A stretch of 64,000 nucleotides of DNA from Psychrobacillus sp044762655 (GCF_044762655.1 NZ_JBIWER010000002.1:744001-808000); one strand, 5' to 3'; positions 17,643 through 25,701 are shown, counted from the first letter of the stretch. Translations and numbers: made by a program. Notes: generated by a model not told the origin, from the sequence alone.

Positions 17643-18671
17643 ATGGCGATTACAATAAAAGATGTGGCGAAGCTAGCTAATGTTGCTCCTTCGACTGTTT
17701 CACGGGTGATTGCAAACAGTCCCCGTATAAGTGAAACCACGAAGAAACGAGTAAGGGATGCGATGGATGAACTAAAATATCATCCAAATTTTATTGCCCG
17801 AAGTTTAGCAAGTCAATCTACTAAAGTGATTGGATTAGTTTTACCTCACTCTTCTGGCGTGTTTTTTCAAAATCCATTCTTTTCAGAGGTCATACAGGGT
17901 CTGAGTGAGGGAGTGCACGACAACCACTACGCTCTTCAAATGACTAGCGGAAAAACTACGACTGATTCTTACGAAGGCGTCGTACAAATGGTAGAGGGTG
18001 GCAGGGTAGATGGCATTATTCTGCTTTACTCGATGATTGATGATCAAATTATGGAGTATTTAACGAAAAGAACATTTCCCTTCGTTGTTATTGGAAAACC
18101 GTATGACCTAGTAGATAAGATTACGCATGTCGATAACGATAATTATATGGCTGCAAAAGAAGCTACCGAATATATAATTGGACTCGGGCATAACAAAATT
18201 GGATTTATTGGGGGTAGCCCCAGTTTGACGGTAACGTTAGATCGCTTAAATGGCTATAAACAAGCGTTGAAGGAAGCTAATATTGATCTGAATGATGATT
18301 ATATTATTCACGGTGACTTTCTTCGTGAAGGTGGACAGGAAGCAGTTAAAGCGCTTCTGAGAAGAACTATTCCACCAACCGCATTACTTGTAACAGATGA
18401 TTTGATGGCAGTTGGTGTAGTGAATTCTTTGACGGAAATGCAAATTGATATTCCTACTGAAGTATCTCTCGTTAGCTTTAATAATGCTTTGTTTGCGGAG
18501 ATGTCAAGACCACCACTCACTTCTATAGATATAAATATTAAAGAGCTAGGTTATCAAGCGGCTAGTAGCTTAATACAACTATTAAAGAATGAAAGTGAGC
18601 CAGTTAAACGGATTATTATTCCACATAAACTTGTGATTAGACAATCATGTGGTGTAGCTCCGATAAACTAA
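17643..18671 (+). CDS. malR: LacI-family maltose operon regulator (MalR-like)
   Basis: This 342-residue protein has an N-terminal LacI helix-turn-helix (ITIKDVAKLANVAPSTVSRV, residues 3-22), a hinge helix at about 50-57 (FIARSLAS) and a periplasmic-binding-like effector domain. It probably represses the mal operon and responds to maltose or a maltodextrin, acting at the CG-centred dyad at 10492-10511. It is the last gene of the operon. No T-rich hairpin is seen after it; dif-like copy C lies 20 bases downstream. Confidence 0.88.
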   Translation: MAITIKDVAKLANVAPSTVSRVIANSPRISETTKKRVRDAMDELKYHPNFIARSLASQSTKVIGLVLPHSSGVFFQNPFFSEVIQGLSEGVHDNHYALQMTSGKTTTDSYEGVVQMVEGGRVDGIILLYSMIDDQIMEYLTKRTFPFVVIGKPYDLVDKITHVDNDNYMAAKEATEYIIGLGHNKIGFIGGSPSLTVTLDRLNGYKQALKEANIDLNDDYIIHGDFLREGGQEAVKALLRRTIPPTALLVTDDLMAVGVVNSLTEMQIDIPTEVSLVSFNNALFAEMSRPPLTSIDINIKELGYQAASSLIQLLKNESEPVKRIIIPHKLVIRQSCGVAPIN

Positions 18672-18690
18672 TAAAAAGATACATATAATT

Positions 18691-18718
18691 AGTTTCAAAT
18701 AATAATATTATGTAAACA
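18691..18718 (+). repeat. dif-like motif, copy C
   Basis: AGTTTCAAATA, ATAATA, then TTATGTAAACA. Of the three copies this one has the left arm closest to the B. subtilis dif XerC arm (about 6 of 11). It lies between malR and the acetyltransferase gene, 10,310 bp from copy B in the same orientation. Confidence 0.5.
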
Positions 18719-18745
18719 AAATGCCGTTAGAATAGGAGAATATAA

Positions 18746-19288
18746 ATGTTTTCTTTCAAGTTAAATGACAAAACAGTTTTAAAAATGCTCGATTTATCGG
18801 ACACTGAACATTTGTTCGCATTAACTGTTCAATCGAAGGATACGTTGAGAGAGTGGCTTCCATTTATTGATTTTACGAGGACCTCGCAGGATACAAAGAC
18901 TTTTATACAATCCACTATGAAGCAATTTAGTGAAAATAACGGTTTTCAAGCTGGTATTTGGTATGATGGGAACCTTGCAGGAGTAATTGGCTTTCATAAA
19001 ATCGATTGGAATAACAAACTGACTAGTATCGGTTACTGGCTAGGTAATGATTATGTTGGATTAGGGTTAATGACCAAATCAGTAGAAGCTTTTGTAGACT
19101 ATGCATTAGTAGATTTACGGTTAAATCGTGTAGAAATTCGTGCAGCTGTGGAAAACAAGAAAAGCAGAGCAATTCCGGAAAGATTAGGTTTTAAAGAGGA
19201 AGGCTGTGTAAGACAGGCAGAATGGCTTTATGACCATTATGTGGATCATGTTGTTTATGGAATGCTTGCAAGCGATTGGAAAAAGTAA
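18746..19288 (+). CDS. GNAT acetyltransferase, RimJ/RimL (YdaF) type
   Basis: This 180-residue protein shows the RimL-type GNAT pattern: an N-terminal strand (LLDLSDTEHLFALT region), the central beta-bulge segment GVIGFHKIDW, and the acetyl-CoA loop SIGYWLGNDYVGLGLMTKS. The C-terminal half contains NRVEIRAAVENKKSRAIPERLGF. Such enzymes acetylate ribosomal-protein N termini or small molecules; the substrate is unknown. AATAGGAGAATATAA precedes the ATG. It stands alone between dif-like copy C and a strong terminator. Confidence 0.88.
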   Translation: MFSFKLNDKTVLKMLDLSDTEHLFALTVQSKDTLREWLPFIDFTRTSQDTKTFIQSTMKQFSENNGFQAGIWYDGNLAGVIGFHKIDWNNKLTSIGYWLGNDYVGLGLMTKSVEAFVDYALVDLRLNRVEIRAAVENKKSRAIPERLGFKEEGCVRQAEWLYDHYVDHVVYGMLASDWKK

Positions 19289-19294
19289 AATATA

Positions 19295-19333
19295 AAACAC
19301 TGGAGCAACTTAGCTAAAGTTGCTCCAGTGTTT
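19295..19333. terminator. Bidirectional terminator between two convergent acetyltransferase genes
   Basis: Perfect inverted repeat AAACACTGGAGCAACTT / AAGTTGCTCCAGTGTTT with loop AGCTA, between convergent genes ending at 19288 and 19336. Confidence 0.93.
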
Positions 19334-19335
19334 AT

Positions 19336-20154
19336 TTAGTTATAGGTGTAGTAATCTTGGGCATGAACAATATTAAATCCAATTGATTCATACAATGTTA
19401 AAGCATGTGCATTTTCGGTTTCTACCTCTAAATGAACCGAGCAGCCTTGAAGAGTATACTTTTTTATAATATGCTGAAGTACTTTTCGACCTATTCCTTT
19501 TCCACGGTTGAGGGGAAGTAGGCAAAATCCGTAGATCCAAGCTTCGTTATTCTCGACTTTTACTCTTATTTTTCCTACAGAATCATCTTGTACATCAATG
19601 ATATACACGCTATTGTCCATTTCTGTGTCTACTCTGTTTTCTACTTCCAATGCACTTTTTTCATCTAATCCAAAAGATTCGATATTCAATCGTATGCGTA
19701 AAGGAAGATCCTTTTGTTCCGCTTTCCGTAAATGGAAGCCTGTAACTTCTTTTAATTCCTTTGGTTCCCACTGCATTTGATACTCAGAAAGGCTATAAAT
19801 AGCATTATTACTTTTCAAAAATGCTTTTCCTTCTTCTGAACCAGCAGGAGCATTTAACAAAATTTTATGAAAACCCTGTAATTTTGCAAAAGCTATTGCT
19901 TGTTCAAATAACTTGGAGAAATGGTGTTTTCTACGTTCCCGTGGTTTTACCATGCCACAAACTTCGACTGTCGTGCCAAAGGGATACAAGCCTAGAAAAG
20001 CGATCAACTCCTCTTGATCATACAGTAGGAAATCATAATTATGGTTGGAACGAGTTTTTAACATATCCCAATTTAACTTAAGCTGAATATTGTCGTGCAT
20101 TTCGCATTCTTTTTGTAGTGCTTCAATGTCTATTAATTGTTTAGTAGTTAACAT
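19336..20154 (-). CDS. GNAT-family acetyltransferase with tandem GNAT-like halves
   Basis: This 272-residue protein has two GNAT-like halves. The N-terminal half (about 1-140) shows FLLYDQEELIAFLGLYPFG and MVKPRERRKHHFSKLFEQA. The C-terminal half (about 145-272) has the complete acetyl-CoA loop LLPLNRGKGIGRKVLQHI and a normal end, ALTLYESIGF. Only the C-terminal loop has the classic R/Q-x-x-G-x-G/A pattern, so the N-terminal half may be structural. AAAGGAGTTTCT precedes the ATG. The substrate is unknown. Confidence 0.82.
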   Translation of the reverse strand: MLTTKQLIDIEALQKECEMHDNIQLKLNWDMLKTRSNHNYDFLLYDQEELIAFLGLYPFGTTVEVCGMVKPRERRKHHFSKLFEQAIAFAKLQGFHKILLNAPAGSEEGKAFLKSNNAIYSLSEYQMQWEPKELKEVTGFHLRKAEQKDLPLRIRLNIESFGLDEKSALEVENRVDTEMDNSVYIIDVQDDSVGKIRVKVENNEAWIYGFCLLPLNRGKGIGRKVLQHIIKKYTLQGCSVHLEVETENAHALTLYESIGFNIVHAQDYYTYN

Positions 20155-20254
20155 AGAAACTCCTTTATGAATTAATGTTGTTCTTTATTAATATTATAAC
20201 TAATCTACCTAAAATAATATGTTTTTTCTGAAAATAAAAACCAGGCAAAAGCCC

Positions 20255-20345
20255 GATCTTTTAAGCAACGCCCGCGGAAAGTGTCTACTGAAACAGATAT
20301 CATTGGATTATTCGATTTTACTAGTCCCTTAAACCCGGTGTTAAC
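20255..20345. repeat. Decayed intergenic repeat-like segment
   Basis: The 220-bp gap before the ferredoxin-like gene contains AAGCAACGCCCGCGGAAAG and GTCTACTGAAACAG, GC-rich blocks unlike the surrounding AT-rich DNA and similar in style to common interspersed repeats of Bacillus-group genomes. No open frame is seen. Homology is recalled, not searched. Confidence 0.35.
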
Positions 20346-20355
20346 GGGATAAAAA

Positions 20356-20390
20356 AACCGTTCAGTAGAGAATTTCTCTAATGAACGGTT
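20356..20390 (-). terminator. Terminator overlapping the 3' end of the ferredoxin-like gene
   Basis: Inverted repeat AACCGTTCAGTAGAGAA / TTCTCTAATGAACGGTT with a T run on the minus strand. The stop codon (20378-20380) and the last codons of the gene form part of the hairpin. Confidence 0.85.
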
Positions 20391-20629
20391 CTTTTATCTA
20401 TAAATTTTAATGCATCACTTGGACAATTATGAACAACCCTTTTGCTATCTTCTCTTAATGCACCATTAGGGTAAATCCATGGCTTTTTGTTTACATTAAA
20501 AACAGAGGGGAGGTATTTAATGCAGTTTGCGGCATGTGTGCATTTTGTGGGATGAAAGTAAATGTCTATTTCATCCCCGTAATATTTTTTATAACCTGCT
20601 TCTACTAAGTTTTTTTCTGTTTCTGCCAT
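20378..20629 (-). CDS. Small (4Fe-4S)-binding, YjdI-type ferredoxin-like protein
   Basis: This 83-residue protein has the pattern YFHPTKCTHAANCIKYLPSVF followed by HNCPSDALKFID. These Cys residues fit the divergent mono-cluster Fe-S family to which E. coli YjdI belongs, in which one of the usual ferredoxin ligands is absent or displaced. It is probably a cytoplasmic electron-transfer or Fe-S accessory protein. It lies 18 bases downstream of the RNase J gene on the same strand, with GGAGGTAAACT before its ATG, so the two are likely co-transcribed. Confidence 0.8.
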   Translation of the reverse strand: MAETEKNLVEAGYKKYYGDEIDIYFHPTKCTHAANCIKYLPSVFNVNKKPWIYPNGALREDSKRVVHNCPSDALKFIDKRTVH

Positions 20630-20647
20630 AGTTTACCTCCAATTTGT

Positions 20648-22318
20648 TTACACTTCGATAATTATAGGAAGTATCATAGGTTTTCTTTTTGTTCGACTAT
20701 ATAAAAGCTTTTCTATAGATTTTTTAATGTTTTGTTTTAGAACGCGTTGATTTCTATTTGTATCTCTTGTTTTTGTAATGGTAGATCGAACAGTTTGATT
20801 TACTTCATTAATAAGTTCCTCAGATTCGGGTCCATACACAAATCCACGAGAAATAGTGTCGGGTCCAGAAATTATTTTGTTGTTTGCTTTGCTGAGTGTG
20901 GTAACAATAACTAACATACCATCCTCTGAAAGTAATTTTCGGTCCCGTAAAATAATTTCACCAACATCACCGATACCAAAACCATCGACAAACACATTTC
21001 CTGCTTCTATGCTTCTCGTTTGGACTGCTTTTTCATTTTCGATATCTACTACGTCACCATTTTGAACAATGAAAATATTATTACGTTCTACGCCGACTGA
21101 TTCTGCTAAACGCTGGTGGTGATGAAGCATACGATATTCACCGTGTATTGGGACGAAGTATTTTGGTTTCATCAAGGAAAGCATCAATTTTAACTCTTCC
21201 TGACAAGCATGACCAGAAACATGCATACCTGTGACATTCCCAGATCCGTAAATAACGTGAGCACCTAATGTATATAAGTTGTCAATAATTCTGGTAATAC
21301 TCTTTTCATTGCCTGGTATTGGTCCAGCAGCGAAAATGACCGTATCTTCAGGAAGTACTTCTACTTGTCGATAGCTGGAACTAGCTAAACGAGACAAGGC
21401 GGCCATCGGTTCACCCTGGCTTCCCGTACATATTATCACAATATTTTCCGGATTCATTGTATTAATTTCATTTTGATTCACAAGCATACCTTCTGGAATA
21501 GTTAAATAACCTCGGTCCATTGCTACGGATACTACATTAACCATACTTCTACCTAAAAGAGCAATTTTCCTATTTGTCTTGATAGCAGCATCCACAATTG
21601 TTTGTACCCGGTGTACATTAGATGCAAACGTAGAGATAAAAATTTTTCTTGGAGCTTTTCTAAACGCTTCTTCTACATGTTCCGCAATTTTACGTTCAGA
21701 CGGGGTAAAGCCTGGTCGTTCTGCATTAGTACTTTCTGATAGGAGCAGCAATACGCCATTTTGACCGAGCTCCGCCATTTTATGAAAGTCAGCGCTTTGT
21801 TCGTCTACAGGTGTCAGGTCAAATTTAAAATCTCCTGTATGTACAATTGTTCCTTGTGAAGTATGAAATGCAATTCCGAGACAATCTGGGATACTATGAT
21901 TTACACGGAAAAAGGATGTTTTAATCGTGCCAAGTCTTAATTTGGAGTCCGAGTCTATTAAAAAGAGCTTCGTACTTCTAAATAAGCCATGTTCCTTTAA
22001 TTTGATCTCAATTAAACCTAATGTTAAGTTTGTTGCATAAATCGGGATATTGAGTTGCTTTAGGAAATAGGGGATACCACCAATATGATCTTCATGACCA
22101 TGTGTAATGATTAAAGCTCTGACTTTATCCTCGTTTTCTAATAGATATGAAATATCTTGGATAATTAAATCTATGCCTAGTAGTGTTTCGTCCGGGAATT
22201 TCGAACCACAGTCAATTACAACTATATCGTCATCCGATTGTATGACATACATATTCTTTCCAATTTCATTGACTCCACCTAACGCAAAAATAGATACTTT
22301 TGTGTTTACTGTATTCAT
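20648..22318 (-). CDS. Ribonuclease J (RNase J1-like, beta-CASP metallo-beta-lactamase)
   Basis: This 556-residue protein begins with IFALGGVNEIGKNMYV, the RNase J signature, and contains the intact metal-binding motif H73-G-H-E-D-H78 (THGHEDHIGG), as in active RNase J1. RNase J2 of B. subtilis has a degenerate DENIGG there. The beta-CASP region and C-terminal domain are complete. It acts as a 5'-3' exonuclease and endonuclease in mRNA decay. GGAGGATAAAT precedes the ATG. The context (Fe-S protein downstream, tRNA upstream) is not the usual rnjA or rnjB neighbourhood, so it could be an extra paralogue. Confidence 0.9.
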   Translation of the reverse strand: MNTVNTKVSIFALGGVNEIGKNMYVIQSDDDIVVIDCGSKFPDETLLGIDLIIQDISYLLENEDKVRALIITHGHEDHIGGIPYFLKQLNIPIYATNLTLGLIEIKLKEHGLFRSTKLFLIDSDSKLRLGTIKTSFFRVNHSIPDCLGIAFHTSQGTIVHTGDFKFDLTPVDEQSADFHKMAELGQNGVLLLLSESTNAERPGFTPSERKIAEHVEEAFRKAPRKIFISTFASNVHRVQTIVDAAIKTNRKIALLGRSMVNVVSVAMDRGYLTIPEGMLVNQNEINTMNPENIVIICTGSQGEPMAALSRLASSSYRQVEVLPEDTVIFAAGPIPGNEKSITRIIDNLYTLGAHVIYGSGNVTGMHVSGHACQEELKLMLSLMKPKYFVPIHGEYRMLHHHQRLAESVGVERNNIFIVQNGDVVDIENEKAVQTRSIEAGNVFVDGFGIGDVGEIILRDRKLLSEDGMLVIVTTLSKANNKIISGPDTISRGFVYGPESEELINEVNQTVRSTITKTRDTNRNQRVLKQNIKKSIEKLLYSRTKRKPMILPIIIEV

Positions 22319-22423
22319 ATTTATCCTCCATTCAAAATTGCTATTCTAAGTATTACCTCATATGGTCGTTTTATAAGGGGCTTTTTAATTTACTTGAAAG
22401 GAGGGAGAAGGAAAGTGGTATAA

Positions 22424-22471
22424 AAAAAGAATGGTTGGCCGTGAACTATATCACGACCAACCATTCTTTTT
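22424..22471. terminator. Strong bidirectional terminator next to tRNA-Asn
   Basis: AAAAAGAATGGTTGGCCGTGA and TCACGACCAACCATTCTTTTT form a stem of about 20 bp with one mismatch. It lies immediately downstream of the tRNA gene on the minus strand. Confidence 0.92.
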
Positions 22472-22481
22472 AAGTTACTAA

Positions 22482-22553
22482 CTCCGGAGGTAGGACTCGA
22501 ACCTACGACCAATCGGTTAACAGCCGATTGCTCTACCACTGAGCTACTTCGGA
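22482..22553 (-). tRNA. tRNA-Asn (anticodon GTT)
   Basis: A 72-base cloverleaf on the minus strand: acceptor 5' strand TCCGAAG, D-arm GCTC-AGTGGTA-GAGC, anticodon loop CTGTTAA with GTT, T-arm GTAGG-TTCGAGT-CCTAC, acceptor 3' strand CTCCGGA, discriminator G. No CCA is encoded. The acceptor stem has one A-C mismatch at pair 5-68; B. subtilis tRNA-Asn has a C-G pair there. It is a single tRNA followed by a strong terminator, so it seems expressed. It may be a minor copy. Confidence 0.9.
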
Positions 22554-22637
22554 ATAGCAGATATGTTACAAAAATTATTATGAACTATTAGTTATGGGAA
22601 TATACATCCTAATTTCCGTGAAAAATTTAATAAGAAA

Positions 22638-23057
22638 TTATTTAACGATCAAAGCAGGGCAGTGTACTCTCTTCATCACTTTGTGACTAACGCTACCTAA
22701 CACCATTTCTTGTAAACCATTCAAACCACGGCTCCCAATAACAAGTAGGTCTACTTTTTGTTCATTTGCATATCGCACTATCTCCGGACCAGGTGAACCT
22801 TTTAAAAAGGTTATTCTATATTTCACTTGCTCACTATTTAATAACTGTTCTACATTTGAAAGTTTACGTTTCCGTTCAAGTAACAATGATTCAGAGGATT
22901 GTGCATGCAGAATATCTTGCTTGGATTTGTCAAAATCTGTGACCATTACTACTTCAATAATAGAACTTGGTAAACACTTTGCTAATTTAATCGCTTCATA
23001 AGCTGCACGGACGGAGTTTTCTGAGCCATCAGCTGCTAATAGAATGTGTTGATACAT
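22638..23057 (-). CDS. Universal stress protein, UspA family
   Basis: This 139-residue protein has the UspA fold markers: N-terminal HILLAADGSENSVRA and the ATP-binding motif GSRGLNGLQEMVLGSVSHKV (G-x2-G-x9-G-S/T) near the C terminus. It probably binds ATP and acts in the cytoplasm. It lies 12 bases downstream of the SulP gene on the same strand, with AAGGAGGAATTG before its ATG. SulP-Usp pairs recur in bacteria, which suggests that Usp modulates the transporter. Confidence 0.92.
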   Translation of the reverse strand: MYQHILLAADGSENSVRAAYEAIKLAKCLPSSIIEVVMVTDFDKSKQDILHAQSSESLLLERKRKLSNVEQLLNSEQVKYRITFLKGSPGPEIVRYANEQKVDLLVIGSRGLNGLQEMVLGSVSHKVMKRVHCPALIVK

Positions 23058-23069
23058 AGCAATTCCTCC

Positions 23070-24497
23070 TTAATGTGAAGTAGTTATACCTAATAACTTT
23101 TGATAAAGCAGTTCACTTGCGGGATTCATCCCTTTTACCTTTACTATTTTACCTTGTTCTTCTAATTTAGAAACAACTTTAACTATTGCCCCTACCGAGG
23201 ATTCATCCCATAAATGGCTACTCGATAGATCTATTGTAATTTGTTCGGCTGTTGCTTGTTCAATTGTTTGAACAAAATGCTGGGTAGATGCAAAGAAAAG
23301 GGGACCTTCAATAATATATATGCCATCTTGTTCTGTTATTTTCACCCTAGAGATAGAAGCAACAAAGAATAAAGCACTTAAAATAACACCTATTACAACA
23401 CCTATAGCTAAATTATCTGTGTATACTACGATTGCCACAGTAGTAATCATTACAAGAGCGTCTGGACGAGGAGCTGTTACTAAGTATTTAAACGAACCCC
23501 AATCAAAAGTTCCAATACAAACCATAATCATTATCCCAACTAACACAGGCATCGGTATATCTACTACTAAATTACCTAATACAATGATTAAAAAGATTAA
23601 GAAAACCCCCGCAACTAGCGTAGAAAGACGACCTCGACCACCAGATTTCACATTAATCATCGATTGTCCAATCATTGCACAACCAGCCATGCCTCCAAAA
23701 AATCCTGTGATAAAGTTGGCAATACCTTGTCCTCGAGCCTCACGATTTTTGTCTGATTTAGTATCGGTCATATCATCTACAATCTGGGCGGTTAATAATG
23801 ATTCTAGTAAACCTACAACAGCTAAAGCTAAAGAATAAGGTAAGATTATTTGAAGTGTTTCTAATGTAAACGGTACATCTGGGAGGAAGAAGCTTGGAAG
23901 ACTTTGTGTTATGGTTCCAAGATCTCCAATTGTTTTTAGTTCGATTCCAAAAATAAATGTGATTGCCGTTAAAATGACAATCGCAATTAGTGGGGCAGGA
24001 ACACCTTTTATAAAACGTGGTACTGTATAGACAATAACAAGAGTTACAGCGACAAAAACGTACGTGATAATTCCTTCACCTAAGATATGAGGCACCTGTG
24101 CCATAAATATTAAAATAGCCAATGCATTGACAAAGCCGATCATGACGGAATTAGGTATAAAACGCATGAGCTTAGCAATTTTAAAGACACCTAAGAAAAT
24201 TTGAATGATACCTGTTAAAATAGTAGCAGCTAATAAATAATTTAATCCATGATCAGCGACCAAGTTGACCATTACAAGCGCCATGGCTCCAGTTGCAGCG
24301 GATATCATACCAGGTCTATCACCGACAAAGGCGATAATTACAGCAATACTGAATGAAGCATATAGACCAACCATTGGGTCGACTCCTGCGATGATAGAAA
24401 AAGCAATTGCTTCAGGAATAAGTGCGAGTGCGACAACAATTCCTGATAATATGTCACCTCTAATATTCCCAAACCATTGTTGTTGAATTGTTTGCAT
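23070..24497 (-). CDS. SulP-family inorganic anion transporter with STAS domain
   Basis: This 475-residue protein has about twelve membrane segments, the SulP motif around DILSGIVVALALIPEAIAF and GLYASF near the N terminus, and a C-terminal STAS domain (about 395-475: FASTQHFVQTIEQA, ITIDLSSSHLWDESSVGAI). SulP carriers move sulfate, bicarbonate or similar anions; the substrate is not predictable. GAAGGAGAACC precedes the ATG. It is transcribed with the usp gene and divergently from the recombinase homologue. Confidence 0.92.
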   Translation of the reverse strand: MQTIQQQWFGNIRGDILSGIVVALALIPEAIAFSIIAGVDPMVGLYASFSIAVIIAFVGDRPGMISAATGAMALVMVNLVADHGLNYLLAATILTGIIQIFLGVFKIAKLMRFIPNSVMIGFVNALAILIFMAQVPHILGEGIITYVFVAVTLVIVYTVPRFIKGVPAPLIAIVILTAITFIFGIELKTIGDLGTITQSLPSFFLPDVPFTLETLQIILPYSLALAVVGLLESLLTAQIVDDMTDTKSDKNREARGQGIANFITGFFGGMAGCAMIGQSMINVKSGGRGRLSTLVAGVFLIFLIIVLGNLVVDIPMPVLVGIMIMVCIGTFDWGSFKYLVTAPRPDALVMITTVAIVVYTDNLAIGVVIGVILSALFFVASISRVKITEQDGIYIIEGPLFFASTQHFVQTIEQATAEQITIDLSSSHLWDESSVGAIVKVVSKLEEQGKIVKVKGMNPASELLYQKLLGITTSH

Positions 24498-24622
24498 ATA
24501 GGTTCTCCTTCGGATATAGTCAATAATAATGTGGTCCCAAAACCATTAGTTTTAGGACAATCTGTCATATCATAACACGACTTTTCCTAAAAGGGAATGT
24601 TTTCGGGAAAATGGAGGGAAAA

Positions 24623-25171
24623 ATGAAGTACGGATACAAAAGACCATTAGTAAATGATGAAGAATCGAAGTTTCAGCTAAATGATATACCAAATATTGAA
24701 ACCTATACAGAGCAACACCCACATATGAAAAAAAGACATGAATTAGATGCACTAGTTATGAAGCTCACAAGGGGTGATCACCTATATGTGCAAAATTTTG
24801 TGGTACTAGCGGATTCTTTAACACAATTTCAAGATTTGTTACGTGTATTTGAAAAAGACGAAGTAACTGTAACTTTTATCGATGAAGACGTTCAAAATAC
24901 TGACATTTTAACAATGAAGCTGATAGAGTTACTTGAGATATTGACGGATCTACAAACAAAAATCAAACGCCATCAATCCATTTTCGGTGTACGTGAGGCG
25001 CAAAAGCAAGGAAAAATCATTGGACGTCCAAAAAAGTCGGATGATAATTTAAATAGAGCATTTATTATGTATGACAGCAAAGAATATACGCTTCAGCAGA
25101 TTAAAGATGAAACAGGTATTAGTAAATCAACGTTATATCGCTATTTAGACCAGTTTAAGCATGAAAGCTAG
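24623..25171 (+). CDS. Degenerate serine-recombinase (resolvase/invertase) homologue with C-terminal HTH
   Basis: This 182-residue protein has the resolvase layout: an N-terminal catalytic-domain-like part, a long helix (about 105-130) and a C-terminal HTH_7-like domain with GRPKKSDDNLNRAF and YTLQQIKDETGISKSTLYRYL. The usual N-terminal YARVS, holding the nucleophilic Ser, reads YGYKRPLVND here. The usual DRLARS reads FVVLADSL. The key Ser and Arg residues are therefore missing and strand exchange is unlikely. It may act as a DNA-binding regulator. The ATG at 24623 is chosen because GGAGGGA precedes it. Confidence 0.75.
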   Translation: MKYGYKRPLVNDEESKFQLNDIPNIETYTEQHPHMKKRHELDALVMKLTRGDHLYVQNFVVLADSLTQFQDLLRVFEKDEVTVTFIDEDVQNTDILTMKLIELLEILTDLQTKIKRHQSIFGVREAQKQGKIIGRPKKSDDNLNRAFIMYDSKEYTLQQIKDETGISKSTLYRYLDQFKHES

Positions 25172-25261
25172 GAAAACCCTACAACTTGAACCAAGATATG
25201 CTTAAAAGCTGTTAAATGGATAAATATAGCGAAAAAAAGAATAGTTTAAGGTGTGATAGCT

Positions 25262-25639
25262 ATGTGGAAAATAATAAATGGAAAGTTAGTACAAACAGTT
25301 GATGAAACTAGAACGGAATATAAAACTCGAATAAGTGCTAGCTTAATAAAAAAACTTAAAATAATAGCACAAGAATCAAATTCGCATATTGGTTATTTAT
25401 TAGAAAACGGGTTTGAAAATATATTAAACGAAAGTGAATTAATCTATGACAAGAAAAATAGACCGAAAGATCGCGTAGAATTTCGCACGACATGTGATAA
25501 GGATACGCTGGAAAGATTACGGTTATTTGCAAAGAGCAATAAGTTAAATTTGAATGATGTAATTGAGACAAGTGAAAGCTATATAAATTTAGAGGAAGTA
25601 AAAAATGCAAATTGGAGATATAGAATAGAAAAAGAATAA
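25262..25639 (+). CDS. Conserved hypothetical protein with two ribbon-helix-helix-like repeats
   Basis: I do not recognise this 125-residue protein. It contains two internally similar segments: YKTRISASLIKKLKIIAQESN (about residues 18-38, then a second helix) and VEFRTTCDKDTLERLRLFAKS (about 70-90, then NLNDVIETS). Each has a strand followed by two helices, as in ribbon-helix-helix DNA-binding proteins, so it may be a pseudo-dimeric RHH regulator. The ATG at 25262 is chosen because AAGGTG lies eight bases upstream; an in-frame GTG at 25253 overlaps that site. It lies about 90 bases after the recombinase homologue and may be co-transcribed. Confidence 0.6.
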   Translation: MWKIINGKLVQTVDETRTEYKTRISASLIKKLKIIAQESNSHIGYLLENGFENILNESELIYDKKNRPKDRVEFRTTCDKDTLERLRLFAKSNKLNLNDVIETSESYINLEEVKNANWRYRIEKE

Positions 25640-25673
25640 AAAAGAGTACTTAAGCTTCTTTATAAAATAGGGA

Positions 25674-25701
25674 TGTGGTCATAATATATATTATACTAAG
25701 T
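25674..25701 (-). repeat. Palindromic AT-rich sequence resembling a dif site
   Basis: The centre is a perfect 14-bp palindrome, ATAATATATATTAT. Read on the minus strand, the flanks give ACTTAGTATAA-TATATA-TTATGACCACA. This matches 22 of 28 positions of a dif core of the type ACTTCCTATAA-TATATA-TTATGTAAACT as I recall it. The XerC-like arm is good (9/11) and the XerD-like arm weaker (7/11). An AT-rich palindrome can arise by chance. Confidence 0.3.

Noticed and set aside
22398..22425. Small gene after the strong plus-strand ribosome-like sequence AAAGGAGGGAGAAGG
   Set aside because: The only start codon at a suitable distance (GTG) is followed by a stop after one further codon.
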